From positions 62,001-126,000 of the forward strand of contig NZ_FNAV01000010.1 of NCBI RefSeq assembly GCF_900102075.1: DNA of 64,000 nt, given 5' to 3'. The notes beneath the pieces are model-generated. The model saw only the letters and a program-made list of their open reading frames with translations, had not been told where the DNA came from and made no database searches. The translations under genes and the position numbers were made by a program. Origin of the DNA: Salipiger thiooxidans. Lineage in GTDB: Bacteria > Pseudomonadota > Alphaproteobacteria > Rhodobacterales > Rhodobacteraceae. Positions 56,206 to 64,000 of this stretch are shown piece after piece (the first letter of the stretch is position 1; every line of letters begins with the position of its first letter).

Positions 56206-58290
56206 TCAGCTGCCCTGAAGCAGCGGCGTGATGCGGCGCACGGCGGCGCGGCGGTTCTCGCGTTCGGCGGCGTCGCTCTGCACCGCGAGGTCACCCTCGC
56301 CGTAGCCCTGAAGCACCATGTTCTCGGGCGGCACGTCAAAATACTCGGTCAGTGCCAGAGCCACCGATTCCGCCCGGCGGTCGGACAGCGCGAGGTTGTA
56401 GGTCCAGCTGCCCACCGCGTCGGTGTGGCCCTCGATCAGGAAGACCTCGCCCGGGCGTTCGGCGATCACCTGCTTCATGGCGTTGCCGAGCGCTGCCAGC
56501 GCGCGCGCTTCTTCGGGCCGAATCGCGGCCGAGCCGGTCTCGAAGTTGATCGAGTCCACGCTGACCTCGGGCACGAGATGGCGCACCGCGTCGATGTTGC
56601 GGATCTGGTTGAGCGAGAAGGTCCGGTCCACCGACGTGCCGCTCTCGGCAGCGAGCGCGGCCGCCAGCTCGGTCTCGTCCACCTCCTGGAAGTTCATCCG
56701 GCGCGGCGTCTCGGTGGTCTGCGGCAGATCGTTTACCACGACCTCGGTCTCGGCCTGGGTGTCGTCGAAGAGCACGATGGACTGACCGTCGGGCAGCGTC
56801 CGTGTGCGGCGCAGCACGCGGCCGTCGGCGGCCTTCACCGTTTCGACCACGTTGCCGTCGTCGTATTCCACGACGCTGCGGGTCGAGCCGTCGTCATAGC
56901 GGTAGGTGGTGACGTCCGAACCCGGACGGCGCAGCAGCACATCGTCGTTGCGCAGCACGCGGTACTGGCCACCCTCCTCGACCACCACGCGGTCACCGGA
57001 GTTCTCGACCACCTTGGCGTCGTTGCCGAGGAACTGGGTCAGTGCCAGCGCACCAAGGCCCACGAGCGCGGTCTTCTGCGCATCCGTGAGACCGCGGTCG
57101 TCGTCATCCTTGGACGCCTTCTTCTGGTTCTTCTTCTTGGTCTCGCCGGCGTTCTCGCCGATACGGGTGTCGAAGTCCTCGTCCGAGCTGCGGACGTCCT
57201 CGGCGGTGACCTCTTCCTCGACCACCTCGGCGTCAGCCTGCTCGCCATTGCCGGCAGCGGCCGCGGCGGCGGCGCCAAGGCCCAGACGTTCGGCGATGCG
57301 GGCAACGGCGTCGGCCTGCTGCTGGGCAGTGACATCCTCGGGGCCCGCTGCGGCGGCCTCGCGGTCGGCTTCGTCAAGCGGCGCGGCCTCGGTCTCGGCG
57401 GTTTGCCCGGGCGTCTCGGTGCGGGTCTCGCCGGTCTGAGCGTCAGTGGTGGCCACCGCTTCGCTGTCGGCCTTGGCGGGGGCGTCGGTCTGCGCGTCAG
57501 CCGTCGTCTCCGGCGCGGCGCTCGGCGCCTCAGCGGTGGTGTCGGGCGTTTCGGCGGGTGCCTCTGCCGTGGTCTTCGGGGCCGGGTCTGCATCCTGCGC
57601 CGTGGTCTCCGGGCCCGCTACGGGCTCGGAGCTGTCGGCCGCCTTGGCGCTCTGGTCGGCGGTCTCCTGCGCGGCGAGCGCCTTGGCGAGGTCGTCCTCG
57701 GACGGCGTGTCCGCGGCGGCCTGCTGACCGGCCTTCTCGGCCTTCTTGGTCTTGGCCTCTGCCTTCTGCTCCTTCTTGGCAGCCTTCTTCTCGGCCTTGG
57801 CGTCGGCCTGCTTCTGTTTCTTGGTGGCCTTCTCAGAGGGCTCCGCCTGCTCTGCGGCCTGCTCCGCGGCCGGCTGGGCCGGCTCGGATGCCTCCGCCTG
57901 CGCGGCGGGCGCATCCGCCGGGGCCGCGTCCGGGGCGTCGGCGCGGTCGGCTGCGGGCGCTTCGCTGGGGGTCGCCGCCTTGGCTGCGGCGGCGTCTTCG
58001 CCTTTCGCCTGGGTCAGCTTCTGGGGGATCTGGGCCACGACAGCGCAGTCGACGCCGTCAGCCGCCTCACCCGTGGCGCATTGCGAGGCGACCTCGACGA
58101 TGCGCGAACGGATCTGGCCGCGGGTCATGCCGGAGGTGTCGAATCCGAGATCGACCGTCCCCGCCAGCGCCCCGTCCATGATCTCCTTCTGCTTCATGCC
58201 CGACAGCGATTGCGCCGCTGCGGGCAGCGCGAGGCTCGCCATCAGCACCAGCGCGGTGGTGGTTCTCAGAAACGGTTTGGTCGTGCGCAT
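56206..58290 (-). CDS. OmpA-family peptidoglycan-binding protein with long low-complexity linker
   Basis: A 694-residue envelope protein. The signal peptide covers about 1-26 (ending LPAAAQ). Residues 30-95 form a small domain with two cysteines; 95-390 is an Ala/Glu/Pro/Thr/Lys-rich low-complexity linker with a Lys-rich patch (about 155-190) and imperfect TTAEAP-type repeats; 400-560 is a beta-rich region; and about 570-690 is an OmpA C-terminal domain with INFETGSAAIRPEE, GHTDAVGSWTYNLALSDRRA and ENRRAAVRR, the residues that bind diaminopimelate. ATG at 58290 has AAAGGA upstream. A single gene with its own terminator; its exact role is unknown, anchoring the envelope to peptidoglycan being likely. 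Confidence 0.85.
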   Translation of the reverse strand: MRTTKPFLRTTTALVLMASLALPAAAQSLSGMKQKEIMDGALAGTVDLGFDTSGMTRGQIRSRIVEVASQCATGEAADGVDCAVVAQIPQKLTQAKGEDAAAAKAATPSEAPAADRADAPDAAPADAPAAQAEASEPAQPAAEQAAEQAEPSEKATKKQKQADAKAEKKAAKKEQKAEAKTKKAEKAGQQAAADTPSEDDLAKALAAQETADQSAKAADSSEPVAGPETTAQDADPAPKTTAEAPAETPDTTAEAPSAAPETTADAQTDAPAKADSEAVATTDAQTGETRTETPGQTAETEAAPLDEADREAAAAGPEDVTAQQQADAVARIAERLGLGAAAAAAAGNGEQADAEVVEEEVTAEDVRSSDEDFDTRIGENAGETKKKNQKKASKDDDDRGLTDAQKTALVGLGALALTQFLGNDAKVVENSGDRVVVEEGGQYRVLRNDDVLLRRPGSDVTTYRYDDGSTRSVVEYDDGNVVETVKAADGRVLRRTRTLPDGQSIVLFDDTQAETEVVVNDLPQTTETPRRMNFQEVDETELAAALAAESGTSVDRTFSLNQIRNIDAVRHLVPEVSVDSINFETGSAAIRPEEARALAALGNAMKQVIAERPGEVFLIEGHTDAVGSWTYNLALSDRRAESVALALTEYFDVPPENMVLQGYGEGDLAVQSDAAERENRRAAVRRITPLLQGS

Positions 58291-58416
58291 TCTCGGTCCT
58301 TTCCTCCGTGCCGCAATGGCTGCGGCGATCCCGACAGAAACGCGCTCAGACAGATTTTGTTCAAAATATAGGCAGGAAATTGCCACCCGCGACGCTGGGC
58401 CGGGCACCGGAGGGCC

Positions 58417-59667
58417 TCAGAGCGCGTCCAAGAGCCGCTGCTTTTCGCCCGCGTCGTCGGGACGCGAGATCGCCTCGGCCAGCTGCTCGAGCGACTGGAT
58501 CGAGTGGCCGGCGCGGAAGCTGTCGACGTGGGGCAGCATGGCGCGGATGCCCTTGGCCTTGGGCGCGAACCCGTCCCAGCGCAGCAGCGGGTTGAGCCAG
58601 ATCAGCCGCCGCGATGACAGGTGCAGCCGCTCGATCTCGCGCTCCAGCGCCTCGGCGTCGTCACGGTCGAGCCCGTCGGTGATCAGGAGCACCACCGCAC
58701 CCTGCCCCATGACCCGGCGCGACCAGTCGCGGTTGAAGTCGTGCAGGCACTGGCCGATACGGGTGCCCCCCTGCCAGTCCTGCGCCTCGGCCCCGGCCGC
58801 GCGCAGCGCCGCATCGACGTCGCGGGTCGCGAGGTGGCGGGTGATGTTGGTAAGCCGCGTGCCGAAGGTGAAGGCGTGGACCTTGGCCCATCCCGCGCCC
58901 TTCTCGTTCGCCACCGCGTGCAGGAAATGCAGCACCATGCGGGAATACTGCGACATGCTTCCCGAGATGTCGCAGAGCACCACGAGGTTCGGCCAGCGCG
59001 GGCGCGGCTTCAGGTGCGAGAGCTCCCGCATCTCGCCGCCCTGCCGCATCGAGGTCCGCAGCGTGCGGCGCCAGTCGATCCGCCGCCCGCCATGCGCGGC
59101 CATGCCCCGGCGCGACGGGATCGGCTTCACCGGCAGCCGCAGCCGCGCCAGCATGCGCTTGGCCTCGGCGATCTCGGCGGTGGACATCTGCTCGAAATCC
59201 AGCGTCTTGAGCCGCTCCTCGGCGGAGATGGTGAAGGAGCTGTCAATCTCGAGCTTGGTGCCCTCGTCGTCGCCCTCGGGCTGGGGCAGCTCGGGCATCT
59301 GGTCGCCGAGCAGCGCCTGCGCAGCGCGTTTCTCGGCCGATTGCGCCAGCTTCTCCTCCTGCACACCGCGCACCGCGGGGAGCATCATCGACATCATGTG
59401 CTCGAGATAGCGTGGGTCGCGCCAGTAGAGGCGGAAGATCTGGGCGAAGACGACGCGATGTTCGGGACGGTTCACGAAACAGGCGTGCAGCGTCCAGTAG
59501 AAGTCCATCCGGTCGGTGAACCCCGCCGCCGCCACCGCCCGGATGGCGTCGATCACCCGGCCCGGCCCCACGGGCAGCCCGGCCCGCCGCAGCGCCCGGG
59601 CGAAGTGGATGATGTTCTGCGCGAGCCTCGGGTCGTCAGGCACCGCGATGGGCAGGTATTCCGGCAT
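58417..59667 (-). CDS. VWA domain protein of the CoxE type
   Basis: A 416-residue protein with a von Willebrand A domain in the C-terminal half. The metal-ion site is visible as CDISGSMSQ (D-x-S-x-S) with a later TDGLDRDD, and GGTRIGQCL supplies the threonine. The N-terminal half has conserved stretches FARALRRAGLPVGPGRV and DFYWTLHACFVNRPEH typical of COG3552/CoxE-like proteins, which normally work with a MoxR-type AAA ATPase in metalloenzyme maturation. No MoxR gene is in the window. The ATG at 59667 has GGAG 5 nt upstream. It follows glnE on the same strand after about 280 bp. Confidence 0.85.
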   Translation of the reverse strand: MPEYLPIAVPDDPRLAQNIIHFARALRRAGLPVGPGRVIDAIRAVAAAGFTDRMDFYWTLHACFVNRPEHRVVFAQIFRLYWRDPRYLEHMMSMMLPAVRGVQEEKLAQSAEKRAAQALLGDQMPELPQPEGDDEGTKLEIDSSFTISAEERLKTLDFEQMSTAEIAEAKRMLARLRLPVKPIPSRRGMAAHGGRRIDWRRTLRTSMRQGGEMRELSHLKPRPRWPNLVVLCDISGSMSQYSRMVLHFLHAVANEKGAGWAKVHAFTFGTRLTNITRHLATRDVDAALRAAGAEAQDWQGGTRIGQCLHDFNRDWSRRVMGQGAVVLLITDGLDRDDAEALEREIERLHLSSRRLIWLNPLLRWDGFAPKAKGIRAMLPHVDSFRAGHSIQSLEQLAEAISRPDDAGEKQRLLDAL

Positions 59668-59951
59668 GTTGCTCCGTGGCGGTTCGGGGACCGTCGGCAC
59701 AGGGAAACCGATGCGGGTCCGGGTCGCAAGCCCTCCGTTGGTCGGGGGCGGGTTGGTGGGGTCGGCGGCGGCCCCTGGCACGGTGATGGGGTCGGGCGGC
59801 GAGGCGGTGTGGTCTCGGCGATGTCCTTTTCGAGGGATGGCCGTCAGGCCACCCGCGGCGACGGCATGCCCTTCAGGATGATCGCGTCTCCGGGCGGTCC
59901 GTCAGGATGATCACCTCTTCGGGATGACCTCTTCGGCGCATCCCGACCCCG
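59668..59951. other. Intergenic stretch between glnE and the VWA gene
   Basis: The 284 bp contain short direct repeats (TCAGGATGATC near 59872 and 59901; ACCTCTTCGG twice near 59917 and 59928) but no gene, terminator or promoter I can support. Confidence 0.45.
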
Positions 59952-62747
59952 TCAGCCCCCCGACGTCCCCTCCACCTCGGCCAGCGCCGCGTCGATGTGA
60001 CCCGAGGCCTCAGCCGTCATCGTCGCCAGCCGGGCGCTCAGGTCGTCGGACCCCTCGGTGCCGGTCAGCCGCGTGAGGAAAGCGCAGCCGCCCACGCCCA
60101 GACTCTCGGGATCGAGCCGCCCCTGGGTGATCAGCCGCGCGCCGATCTGCAGGCTCCAGCACAGCCGGTAGGTGGCCGCGAGCTGCTCGGCCGCCGCCTT
60201 GGGCAGCCAGCCCTGCCGGGCCGCGGCGGCGAGCCCGCGGATGGTGCTGCGCGGCGCCTGCCCCGACAGCAGCGACCCGGCCTGCGACAGAAGCTCGATG
60301 TCCTGCATCCGCCCGCGCCCGAGCTTGGGATCCCACGCATCGCCCCGGCCCTTGGCGGCACTGATGCGCGCGCGCATCTCGGAAAGCTCGGTTAGCACCT
60401 GCTCGCGCGGAGGAGGTGCTGCAAGGATCTCGGAGCGCAGCGCCTCGACCTCGGCCGCCAGTTCGGGCGGCCCCGCAATCACCCGCGAGCGGGTCAGCGC
60501 GAGGTGCTCCCAGACCCACGCCCGCTCGCGCTGGTACTCGCTGAAGGCGGTGAGCGAGGTCGCCACCGGGCCCTGGTTGCCCGAGGGCCGCAGACGCATG
60601 TCGATCTCGTAGAGCTTGCCCTCGGCCATCGGCGCCGTCATCGCAGTGATCGCCGCCTGCGTGAGCCGCGCGTAGTAGGTCCGCGCGGGCAGCGGGCGTC
60701 GGCCATCCGAGGCCTCGACCCCGTCGGCGTCGTAGATCACGATGAGGTCGAGATCCGAAAGCGCGTGCAGGTGCCGCGCGCCGAGTGAGCCCATGCCCAC
60801 CACGACGGCCCCGCGCCCCGGCGGCGCACCGTGCTTGCGGGCGAACTCGGCCTCCACCACCGGCAGGATCGCCGCCAGCGAGGCCTGCGCGAGATCGGCG
60901 TAATGCTGCCCCGCTTCCTCGGGCTCGCTCAGCCCGCGCAGCAGATGCACGCCCGCACGGAAGTGCCATTCCTTCTGCCAGCGCCGCGCCATGTCGAGGC
61001 GGCTCTCGTAGTCGTCCTCGCGTGCGAGGATCTCGGAGAGCTCGGCGGTGAGCGCCTGCGGCCCCGGCCACGGGCTGAAGAAATCGCCGCCGATCACCGC
61101 ATCGAAAACGCTGGAGTTGCGCGACAGGTGCCGCGCGAGATCGGGCGAGGTCGAGACGATGTCGACCAGCAGGTCGACAAGCTGCGGGTTGGCATCGAAC
61201 AGCGAGAAGAGCTGCACCCCTGCGGGCAATCCGGCAAGGAAGCCGTCGAAGGCGGTCAGCGCCTCCTGCGGGCGCGCGGCCCGGGCGAGCCGCCCGAGGA
61301 TCTCGGGCTTCAGCCGCTTGAAGATCTCCACCGCCCGGCCCGAGCGCAGAGCGGGATAGCTTGGCCAGCGCGCCACCAGCGGGCTGCGCTCGATCTCGTC
61401 GGGGATGTCGCTTTCGGTGGCGTCGCGGGCGTCGGGGGCGAAGAACCCCTCGGTGAGCTCGTGCACCTCCTCGAGCCGCGCGCGCAGCTCCTCCTCGAGC
61501 CCCGCCCGCTCGCGCCCCATCAGTGCCGCGAGCCGCTCGAACCCCGCGTCGTTGCCGGGCAGCAGGTGGGTCTGGGCATCGCCAACCATCTGCACCCGAT
61601 GCTCGACCTCGCGGTGGAAGCGGTAGTGCTCGGTCAGCCGCGTGGTCACGTCCCACGGCACCCAGCCCTTTTCCGACAGCACCCGCAGCCCGTCCACGGT
61701 GGCGCGCACCCGCAGGTCCGGGTCGCGCCCGCCGGCGATGATCTGGCGGGTCTGGGTGAAGAACTCGATCTCGCGGATGCCGCCCCGTCCGAGCTTCATG
61801 TCGTGGCCCGGCAGCGTGATCGGCCCGTGCCCCTTCTTGTCGCGGTAGCGCAGGCGCATGTCATGGGCGTCCTGGATCGCGGCGAAATCGAGGTGGCGGC
61901 GCCAGACGAAGGGCCGCAGCGTCTCGAGGAAGCGCTCGCCCGCCGCGGTGTCACCGGCGCAGGGCCGCGCCTTGATGTAGGCCGCCCGCTCCCAGGCCCG
62001 GCCAAGGCTCTCGTAGTAGCGCTCGGCGGCCTCCATGGCGATGCAGACCGGCGTCACCGAGGGATCGGGACGCAGCCGCAGGTCGGTGCGAAAGACGTAG
62101 CCCTCGCCGGTCAGGTCGTTGAGCGTGCCCGACATGCGCCGCGTGGCGCGGACAAAGGCGCTGCGGGCGTCGTGGAAATCGTCGCGCTCGAAGCGGGTCT
62201 CGTCGAAGAGGCAGATGAGGTCGATGTCCGAGCTGTAGTTGAGCTCGAAGGCGCCCATCTTTCCCATGGCCAGCACCACCATGCCGCCCGCCGTGGCGAT
62301 GTCGTCCTCGGTCGCGCCCGGCAGCTTGCCGCGCCGGATCTCGCGGGCGATGGCGGCGCGCAGAGCGAGCTGCACCGACAGGTCGGCGTAGCGGGTCAGC
62401 GCCCCGGTCACCTGCTCCAGCTCCCAGACGCCGCCGAGATCGGCAAGACCCGTGAGCAACGCCACCCGCCGCTTGCCCTGCCGCAGCGCGGTCTCGAGCG
62501 TATCGTCTGAGGTCTCGCCCAGGTCTTCGCAGAGCGTCGTGAAGGCGTCTTCCGGCGCCTCGACCGCGGCTTCGAGCCAGTCGCCCTCTTTCTGGATCAG
62601 CCCCTTGAGATAGGGGCTCGACCCGCCGGCGCCGGCGATCAGCGCGGCGATGTCGCCCTCGGCCCAGGGGGTGACGGCACGGGCCTCGTCTCCGAGGTCG
62701 GTTTCAAGGGCACGCGGCAGGCGGGTGATGCGGGATGCAAAGCTCAT
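59952..62747 (-). CDS. glnE: Glutamine synthetase adenylyltransferase/adenylyl-removing enzyme
   Basis: GlnE adenylylates and deadenylylates glutamine synthetase in response to PII and glutamine. Both nucleotidyltransferase domains are present: GKMGAFELNYSSDIDLICLF in the N-terminal (adenylyl-removing) half, and GSLGARHLHALSDLDLIVIY in the C-terminal (adenylylating) half, in which the usual GKLG reads GSLG. The long helical regulatory regions between and after them (including VAAAR.GWLP-type helices near the end) complete 931 residues, the family norm. The ATG at 62747 is the natural start; the frame is open further upstream, antisense to the YbaK-like gene. It diverges from ybaK across 117 bp. 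Confidence 0.95.
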   Translation of the reverse strand: MSFASRITRLPRALETDLGDEARAVTPWAEGDIAALIAGAGGSSPYLKGLIQKEGDWLEAAVEAPEDAFTTLCEDLGETSDDTLETALRQGKRRVALLTGLADLGGVWELEQVTGALTRYADLSVQLALRAAIAREIRRGKLPGATEDDIATAGGMVVLAMGKMGAFELNYSSDIDLICLFDETRFERDDFHDARSAFVRATRRMSGTLNDLTGEGYVFRTDLRLRPDPSVTPVCIAMEAAERYYESLGRAWERAAYIKARPCAGDTAAGERFLETLRPFVWRRHLDFAAIQDAHDMRLRYRDKKGHGPITLPGHDMKLGRGGIREIEFFTQTRQIIAGGRDPDLRVRATVDGLRVLSEKGWVPWDVTTRLTEHYRFHREVEHRVQMVGDAQTHLLPGNDAGFERLAALMGRERAGLEEELRARLEEVHELTEGFFAPDARDATESDIPDEIERSPLVARWPSYPALRSGRAVEIFKRLKPEILGRLARAARPQEALTAFDGFLAGLPAGVQLFSLFDANPQLVDLLVDIVSTSPDLARHLSRNSSVFDAVIGGDFFSPWPGPQALTAELSEILAREDDYESRLDMARRWQKEWHFRAGVHLLRGLSEPEEAGQHYADLAQASLAAILPVVEAEFARKHGAPPGRGAVVVGMGSLGARHLHALSDLDLIVIYDADGVEASDGRRPLPARTYYARLTQAAITAMTAPMAEGKLYEIDMRLRPSGNQGPVATSLTAFSEYQRERAWVWEHLALTRSRVIAGPPELAAEVEALRSEILAAPPPREQVLTELSEMRARISAAKGRGDAWDPKLGRGRMQDIELLSQAGSLLSGQAPRSTIRGLAAAARQGWLPKAAAEQLAATYRLCWSLQIGARLITQGRLDPESLGVGGCAFLTRLTGTEGSDDLSARLATMTAEASGHIDAALAEVEGTSGG

Positions 62748-62864
62748 GCCGCCTGTATGACCGAGCCGCCCCGGTCTGCGCAATGGCGCGGTCTTGCACC
62801 CGTCGTCGCATCGCGCTCTAACCGGCCGGACTTCGGACGACCGACAAGGGATGAGGAAAGAACC

Positions 62865-63332
62865 ATGAGCAAGAGCCTTGCACGGGTGCGCCGCGCACTG
62901 GAAGACGCGGGCCTCGACGCCGACATCCGCGAGGTCGGGCAGGCCCGCACCGCGCAGGAGGCCGCCGACAGCGTGGGCTGCGAGATCGACCAGATCGCCA
63001 AGTCGATCATTTTCCGCGCCGAGACCAGCGGCGAGGCGGTGCTGTTCCTGACCGCAGGCGGCAACAAGGTCTGCGCCGAGAAGGCCTCGGCGCTGGCGGG
63101 AGAGCCGCTGGGCAAAGCCGATGCGGCGCTGATCCGGGCGCAGACGGGCTTCGCCATCGGTGGCGTCGCCCCGGTCGGTCACCTCTCGCCGATCCGCGCC
63201 TGGATCGATCCGCGGCTGCTCGAGTTCACCACGATCTGGGCCGCCGCCGGCACCCCGCGCCACGTCTTCGCGCTGGATGCGCACCTGCTGCCGGGGCTGA
63301 CCGGTGCCGTGCCCGCGGCCTTCACGCTCTGA
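62865..63332 (+). CDS. YbaK/EbsC-family aminoacyl-tRNA deacylase-like protein
   Basis: YbaK/ProX-type proteins hydrolyse mischarged aminoacyl-tRNAs (for example Cys-tRNA-Pro). The 155-residue protein has the family lysine in QIAKSIIFRA and the loops TAGGNKVCAEKASALAGEPL, GFAIGGVAPVGHL and WAAAGTPRHVFAL, matching the YbaK active-site cavity. The N-terminal helices (SLARVRRALEDAGLDADIRE) are also usual. The ATG at 62865 has GAGGAAAG about 5 nt upstream. It is a single-gene unit between glnE and the M50 peptidase gene. Confidence 0.88.
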   Translation: MSKSLARVRRALEDAGLDADIREVGQARTAQEAADSVGCEIDQIAKSIIFRAETSGEAVLFLTAGGNKVCAEKASALAGEPLGKADAALIRAQTGFAIGGVAPVGHLSPIRAWIDPRLLEFTTIWAAAGTPRHVFALDAHLLPGLTGAVPAAFTL

Positions 63333-63439
63333 GGGATGCCCCGAGACGCCGGTGCCCCCCGGATGCGGCATCGGCGGCCCTTGCCGCCCTGCGCCCCCTG
63401 TCCCATGGTGGAGCCCGTAACAGGGTGGGAGTGCATCGC

Positions 63440-64000
63440 ATGAGCTGGTCTTTTTCCATCGGGCGGCTGTTCGGGTCCGAGCTTCGCGTCCACGCGACCT
63501 TCTTCCTGCTGCTCGCCTGGATCGGCGTCGCCGCGTGGTCGAGCGGCGGGCCGCAGGCGGCGCTGCAGAACCTCGCCTTCGTGCTGGCGCTCTTCGCCTG
63601 CGTCGTCGCGCATGAATTCGGCCACGCCCTGACCGCCCGCCGCTACGGCATCCAGACCCCGGACATCACGCTTCTGCCGATCGGCGGGCTGGCGCGGCTC
63701 GAGCGCATGCCCGAGAAGCCCGCGCAGGAGATCGCGGTCGCCCTTGCGGGGCCCGCGGTCAACATCGTGATCTGGTCGGTGCTGATGCTCGCCGGTGCGG
63801 GTACCTCGATCGACGCGCTGGCAGGCCTCGGCACCTCGGTGCCCGGATCCTTCCTTGGCCAGCTGGCGGCGGTGAACCTGTTCCTCGCGCTCTTCAACCT
63901 GCTCCCCGCCTTCCCGATGGACGGTGGACGGGTGCTGCGCGCCCTGCTCGCCACCCGGATGGACCGGGTCCATGCCACCCGCGCCGCCGCGACCGCAGGC
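63440..64000 (+). CDS. Site-2 protease-type (M50) membrane metallopeptidase, 3' end cut by the window
   Basis: The first 187 residues are visible; the frame is still open at the last base. It starts MSWSFSIGRLFGSELRVHAT and has the zinc motif HEFGH in a membrane segment (VVAHEFGHALTARRYGI), then LPIGGLARLERMP and the second metal ligand in FPMDGGRVLRALL. This order is that of short SpoIVFB-like M50 proteases, often followed by CBS domains. It would cleave membrane-bound substrates in the bilayer. ATG at 63440 is chosen as the first start consistent with the family. No anti-sigma factor or other candidate substrate gene lies in the visible part. Confidence 0.88.
   Translation, partial: MSWSFSIGRLFGSELRVHATFFLLLAWIGVAAWSSGGPQAALQNLAFVLALFACVVAHEFGHALTARRYGIQTPDITLLPIGGLARLERMPEKPAQEIAVALAGPAVNIVIWSVLMLAGAGTSIDALAGLGTSVPGSFLGQLAAVNLFLALFNLLPAFPMDGGRVLRALLATRMDRVHATRAAATAG

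Overview
The window is chromosomal DNA of high G+C content from what looks like a marine Rhodobacterales (Roseobacter-type) alphaproteobacterium. The evidence is the family-typical sequence of many housekeeping proteins (IF-3, GlmU/GlmS, SecDF, Ccm proteins, AcnA, GlnE), the BamB-Der and serS/yajC-secDF/ccm neighbourhoods, a Hint-domain protein, and a dispersed intergenic repeat of a kind I associate with this order. I see no transposase, phage gene, rRNA, tRNA or CRISPR array. Genus and species cannot be set from the sequence alone.

Layout. 1-4.1 kb: the 3' part of a ferredoxin-NADP reductase, infC with its own promoter and a probable AUA start codon, then a coupled xdhC / molybdopterin-binding protein pair on the minus strand. 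4.2-12.6 kb: a lone DegT-type aminotransferase, gph diverging from glmU-glmS (amino sugar synthesis), an AlkD-like glycosylase converging on a histone-deacetylase-like hydrolase, and an AbrB-family membrane protein. 12.6-22.1 kb: Uup, AnmK diverging from TyrS, a GNAT-like protein, an exported/cytosolic cyclophilin pair diverging from pgk, FtsB and an unrecognised 45-residue secreted peptide. 22.2-29.3 kb: one long minus-strand block yajC-secD-secF-TauE-Mth938-like-ccmA-ccmB-ccmC-ccmD-ccmG, linking protein export to cytochrome c maturation. 29.9-38.8 kb: a lipoprotein/trypsin-like pair, serS, two further plus-strand genes, a Cys-rich protein, then YfgM-like/BamB/Der on the minus strand. 39-49 kb: an RND efflux pair with a promoter/operator candidate, a lipid A acyltransferase-like gene overlapping a DUF1223 gene tail to tail, and acnA. 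49-64 kb: a 79-bp tandem repeat array, AlkC, an SDR lacking its catalytic Tyr/Lys, the Hint protein, a Rho-N-like small protein, prfC, a MerR/CMD cassette, an OmpA-like protein with a long low-complexity linker, a VWA protein, glnE, a YbaK-like deacylase, and a site-2-type protease cut by the window edge.

Most genes are ordinary housekeeping genes. The least explained parts are: (1) a composite intergenic repeat family of two hairpins plus a conserved tail, at five positions, whose tail also forms the core of two tandem arrays of 79 and about 81 bp; (2) the infC start, where promoter geometry rules out the annotatable TTG and leaves AUA behind a good Shine-Dalgarno; (3) an RND pump with about two extra membrane segments and a TetR-like palindrome over its promoter, with no regulator nearby; (4) atypical enzymes such as the SDR with Ser/Arg in place of Tyr/Lys. 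All assignments come from reading the sequence; no database search was run.
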